Assembly: GCA_000310025.1 (NCBI GenBank)
Contig: FN649731.1
Coordinates: 3,655,362 to 3,719,361 of the forward strand
Origin: Ectocarpus siliculosus
Lineage: Eukaryota; Sar; Phaeophyceae; Ectocarpales; Ectocarpaceae
Direction of reading: 5' to 3'
DNA length: 64,000 nucleotides
Positions 59,801 to 64,000 of this stretch are shown piece after piece. Position 1 is the first letter of the stretch; every line of letters starts with the position of its first letter. Position numbers and translations under genes: made by a program. The notes beneath the pieces are model-generated. The model was not told the DNA's origin, searched no databases, and worked only from the letters and a program-made list of their open reading frames with translations.

Positions 59801-62266
59801 GGTGCGTGTGCCTGCAACTTTGCACTTGTGAGGGAGGTAAAACCCGACTTCGGGGTGGATCGTCGCTGTGAGGACAGTTATTTCCAAAACTCCCACGACT
59901 TGTGCTATTGCTGCGGTATGTGTAGCTGAAGACAAGTGCTGCCAGCACGGTGTTTCTGAATATCGACATGACCCACCTGCTGCGTGTGGCTGCTCACGTT
60001 ACCAGGAATTAGTTTCCCGGTGCCTCGATTGCCTACAAACATCGCTGATTGGAGTCGACTCCAAAACGAATATATACGGTTTGACCTTTCGAGTTGTGAT
60101 CAGCACAACGTATTCTCGATACTTCAGAGGGTAGATTTCCTCACGCTATCGGGCTGTGATAAAGTAGCGGGTGTTCGCGGAAACAATGCTGTCTGTTAGC
60201 CGGTTTCGAAGTCAACGCGCTTGAGCCACATCGATTGAGCCGCCAGGCAAAGTGGGTTTGCCGACGAGTTGGCGTAACCTGCAGCGGTGCGTGTTCTGAA
60301 CGCTGTTGTTTGCTCCATGTCAAATCACGTTTTCTTCGACATTCGTACTTTGGATACCCAAAGCCTTGACTACGATGGAGATATTACAACACATGAACTA
60401 CGTCAGGAGTCTCGTCCTACATGGGTTCGCTATGTGATACCAAGCCAGCCCACTAACCTGTTATGGATTTCGTGGTGGTTGGTTCGCTTTGCGGGTGTTC
60501 TGAACATCACCTTGCATTGTTTCAAATACGCCAGCATGCCATGTTTGTCGCCATGGATGTTTGAGAAAAATATAGGAAATATCCGTTTTCTCCAGCAAAG
60601 GCAAACGATGACTTTTTGTTTTGCAATGCATGCATGTTGGTACACGTACGCGCGCACGATGACCGGGGCTTTCATCGTCTACTCTATCGTGAGATACTTC
60701 TTCTATTATTTTGAGGCGGCGACGTCAGCCGCCGAAAATGTATTTCCATTTCCCGTACCCCAACCATCCCTGTAACAACCGTGCGTGTGTCCCGTCTATT
60801 TGAGCACTCACATACACTGGCCCCATAGATGCCTCCGTTGCTTCGCATGAGAGTCCCTGCGTTCAAAATGCCCCTCCCAGAGCCGTAGAAGCACCCGCCA
60901 TTTCCGCCGGCAGTGTTGTTGCTGCAAACAACATCGTTGAATTCGACTGTTCCAGTCGAGTCCCACCCGAGTACCTGCACGATAGGCACGAGTGAAGCAG
61001 AGTGTATCATCACCGATAGCTGACAAGTCGCGCACGTTGCGTCGAATGGAAGGCACGACCCCTATAGCAAGTCTGCTGGTCTAAAGTACGGCACGAAGAG
61101 CGCGTCGTCGATTCAAAGCGCCCCAAACGCACCCTGCGACGCACCATGCTCTTTGCTACCTCGACTACTCTCTCTCTCATGCCATACTATCCTCAAACCT
61201 CAACGGACACGCCGCGGCTACCAGCACCTCTTACCCCGCCGCCGCTCTGCATCGCGGAATTGTTCATGAACAGCGTGTTCCCCCCAAGCGTGGCTGTCGA
61301 AGCAGCCAACGCTCCCGCAAATCCCGGTGTGAAGTTGTTCTCAAGCGTGACTCCATCGATCGCCATGGCTGAATCAGTTCCTCCGAACAATGCCCCACCC
61401 GAGAGCTGCGCGTAGTTAGACTCGAATACGGAATCCGTGATGTTGACGACGGTGTGATAAAATGCTGCCCCCCCTCCCCCGTATAGAGTGATCAAGGGCG
61501 CCTGGGTACTGGGAGCCGCCATGTTGTCGTAGTCGAGGATGGTCTCGCTGGAGGCGTTGTTAAACGCGAATATCACACCGTTGAGAGAGCAAGAAGCGTT
61601 GTCGCTAGCGGATAGAAGTGTTGCATTCTCTGACCCGCCGCAGAACAGACCACCGCCCTCGATCGCGCTGTTCCCCTCGAACCGGGTGCCGTTTTCAATG
61701 GCCACCGCAGCGTCAGTGGCGAGAACTGCGCCACCGTTCCCGCTAGCGCTGTTCCCGGAGAACTCTCCTCCGACAATCGTCAGCTCCCCGCCTTCCACCC
61801 ACACGGCCCCGCCATCCCCATCGGTGGCAATATTGCCGTCGAACGCACAACTGTTGAGGGTGACCGCCGCCATGCTGGAGCGAATTGCTCCGCCCCTTGC
61901 GGCTCTGCCGCCCGAAAGCTTGAGGTCCGTCAGAGTCAGACCTCCCGCCGGTGAAACACCGAACATCCTGATCTGGCCGCCGCCCCGCACCCCTGCTGTG
62001 TCGTTTTCTCCGGTGATGGACAGAAACGTCCCCGACCCAACAGAAATGGCAGTGTCGAGAGTAATCGCCCCCGCCCAGACGACCTCCACTGCCCCGCCGC
62101 CGGTGCAGTTGACGACATCGCCGAGAACAACCGCGTCGGCCGAGCTTTCGACTCGAAGCGGTGATGTATCACTAGACGTGCCGCATGCAACAACTTGTGC
62201 CCACGATGGCCATATTGGCCCTCCCGCCGAGACTAGTACCAGCGCTGACAAGAGCAGATAATTCAT
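53820..62266 (-). CDS. Pmp-repeat multi-pass surface protein
   Basis: Ten GT-AG exons, phases consistent throughout: 62266-61235, 60974-60812, 59295-59138, 58726-58560, 58345-57042, 56798-55960, 55456-55304, 55056-54834, 54576-54386, 54233-53820 (stop TAG); 1547 residues. A signal peptide (MNYLLLSALVLVSAGG) is followed by Pmp-type beta-helix repeats to about residue 650, with GGAI/GGAV and FxxN motifs (FDGN, FSGN, FEGN, FESN, FLNN). Then come an EGF-like Cys cluster (CGSGECVDSALGVLCEC), a Cys-rich stalk (YCTVCTEGFG, CHSCEG) and a membrane span near 966-990. The C-terminal ~400 residues hold several more spans, with VYPVGIPLLYAFILW and YYYEVVECGRRILLTG, motifs I associate with a TRP-like membrane domain of stramenopile cell-surface proteins. 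The likely topology is a large outer adhesive or sensing head on a multi-pass base. The ligand is unknown. Confidence 0.87.
55744..55836 (-). other. Possible extra or relic exon in the Pmp-gene intron
   Basis: A strong acceptor (TTCCAG after a T-rich tract) is followed in phase by VPKFTIYSCLPRAQRL, whose start resembles the beginning of the adjoining membrane segment. It reaches a stop (TAG) and has no convincing donor. The direct junction from 55960 to 55456 keeps phase and fits the family better, so I leave it out of the main model. Confidence 0.3.
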
Positions 62267-64000
62267 CCGGCAGAGCTCGCGCGTCGCCGTGTGGCTTGCT
62301 TGAAGGAGTGTTGGGCGCCAGCAATGTCCTCGCTCTGTTAGACATCCAGAGAAGGCGAAAGCGGTGCCGAGATGACACGTAGGCTTACGGTTTGGTTCAT
62401 TCGTGCACCAACTTTGTTCGTTGGTCGGCACAAGTTCCTTTGGAAGGCGTTGATGCGGTAATGATTGTGAGTGATGACGTTGGAATTTCATCTCGGCCCT
62501 CTTACCGAACGTGGACATGCGTTGAAATACTGCAAGGAGGAGAGAACGCACGACTCTGTCGTTTCATGTGGATAGAGGAACAACGCGTAGAGAGCGCAAA
62601 CAATGCAAGAATGGGACAAGGGACCGGATTGTTCCAGTTCGGGCACGGTTGTCGATGACAGGTATAATAATTGAAGGCGTGGTATTCATCCACCCGCACA
62701 CAAGGGGTGTATGTCCTGCCGATGGTTTCGTAGGGGGTGTCGTGGCGTTTACTACCTGACTTGAGCATTGAAAACAGTGCGGACGGGAGAAGTAGTTTGT
62801 TTGGTATTTTTCCTCCAGTGAGAAATACAAGGTCATGGATGGATCCGGTTCTCTACCCTGGAGGGTTTATTGATACTCATGTTGCCTTCGGATTGAAAAT
62901 TACAACGAAAAGCGCGCATGACGACCTTATCGAGACAAGCTTTAGGACGCTGCTGCTCTTGGTCCGCAAATGCGAGGCGTAATCACCGGTTCCGGAAAAA
63001 CGTTGAAAAATCCAATTGAGGATCCGGGGGTAAGCGGTTCTGTAGCGGCTACAATGTACTGTAGTTAACGCGGTACAATTAGCGGCGATGCCTTGCATAG
63101 CGGGTTTCAATACATTCGTGTAGCAAATCTGCACAGGAAACGCTACCCGGGACCCCACCGTCGTATGCGTATTTACCGCGTAACCTCCCCCCGCGGACCC
63201 TTCGCGAGGTTTTCACTCAGGAGAGCTGCAAACAACATACTACACAGCGGCACAAACCGTTGTTTTTAGGGTTGTAGCGACACCATGCGAAACCGGCGTG
63301 TATACCACCTGTAGTCTAGACTTGTGTCGGACCTTTTACATGATAACAATTTCCGTCGCGCGGAGGAGGGGAGAAACCCAACCTGGGACTTGGCACAAGA
63401 ATATAGTGCCGAACCTCAGCGCCTAAGTTCAAGGAATGCTACAGATATCCTTTACTCGGTATTCTCCCTGATTTTCGGGATGATGATGGGTATTACATAC
63501 AGTAGTTGTGGGGGCCAGGGTAGACTATGTGCGATAGTTTTTGGTCGCATTTCTGAGTGTATCTTGGTTTTTGGTCGCGCCCCGGTGCCATAACCCCGCG
63601 AGGGGGTGCGAAACAACACCATACCCGGTGCCAGTGCGACAATGCTATTATTGCACTTTCAATCGCCCTCATAGACATTTTTTGCAATGCAACCCACCCA
63701 GTGCGATACCTCCGACGGATGCGATCTCGAATACTCCACAGCGGGCCTACGGTACTGTACATTGACCGCGGGGCGATGACCCCGACAAGGTAGGTGTTAC
63801 ACCACAGCGGCTTCTTGGTACCAGCAAATCTGCGGCAGCATCCTATCTACTAGACTATCATCATGCACACACACACGTCCACATTCAGAAAACCGTGTTG
63901 TTATATCGTCCAATTTCGTACTCGAAGTATTGTGTAGGTATGCTACCGTGCCGGTGTAAGACGGTACCTGATACTGGTAAGCAGCAGCTTGATTGACAAG
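62267..64000. other. Upstream region of the Pmp gene, no further gene seen
   Basis: The promoter of the Pmp-repeat gene should lie in the first few hundred bases, but no distinct element was recognised. The rest, to the window end, has only short open frames. Confidence 0.45.

Overview
This window is nuclear DNA from a eukaryote with introns and a secondary plastid, most likely a brown alga of the Ectocarpus type. The reasons are a bipartite plastid presequence with an A-F cleavage motif (TAFLAP), introns of 0.2 to 2 kb with clean GT-AG ends, FNIP-type repeat genes, a multi-exon Pmp-repeat surface protein, and dense repeats between genes. The assignment rests on family knowledge and codon/intron style; no search was run. 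There are no rRNAs, CRISPR arrays or bacterial operons. The assembly has a 100-base N gap at 25952-26051.

Layout. 1-3384: remains of a tyrosine-recombinase element followed by a tandem repeat of about 889 bp, with a nested insertion that ends in a small inverted-repeat transposon. 3385-6460: a minus-strand FNIP-repeat gene whose 3' end is cut by an 817-bp inverted-repeat element. 8.3-19.4 kb: repeats only, including a 917-bp TIR element, a 43-bp minisatellite, a 7-bp minisatellite and a 433-bp element with nested palindromes and a tRNA-like core. 19.4-23.9 kb and 29.9-34.2 kb: two direct copies of a segment, each holding an intact seven-exon gene for a protein with two GNAT acetyltransferase domains (minus strand). 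24-29.9 kb and 34.2-41 kb: satellites, dispersed repeats and an inverted repeat pair 11 kb apart. 41.9-44.2 kb: a second FNIP locus, homologous to the first but disabled. 47.4-52.1 kb: a plus-strand four-exon gene for a plastid-targeted protein that joins two EF-hands to a Tic20-type membrane domain. 53.8-62.3 kb: a convergent minus-strand ten-exon gene for a 1547-residue secreted/membrane protein with Pmp beta-helix repeats, an EGF-like segment and a multi-pass C-terminal domain. 62.3-64 kb: no gene seen.

I built the exon models by hand from splice sites and phase. The GNAT, Tic20 and Pmp models all stay in frame through every junction. The most interesting signals are the EF-hand/Tic20 fusion, the Pmp-repeat receptor-like protein, the recently duplicated double-GNAT gene, the nested-palindrome element with pol III-like boxes, and a transposon that now supplies the stop codon of the FNIP gene.
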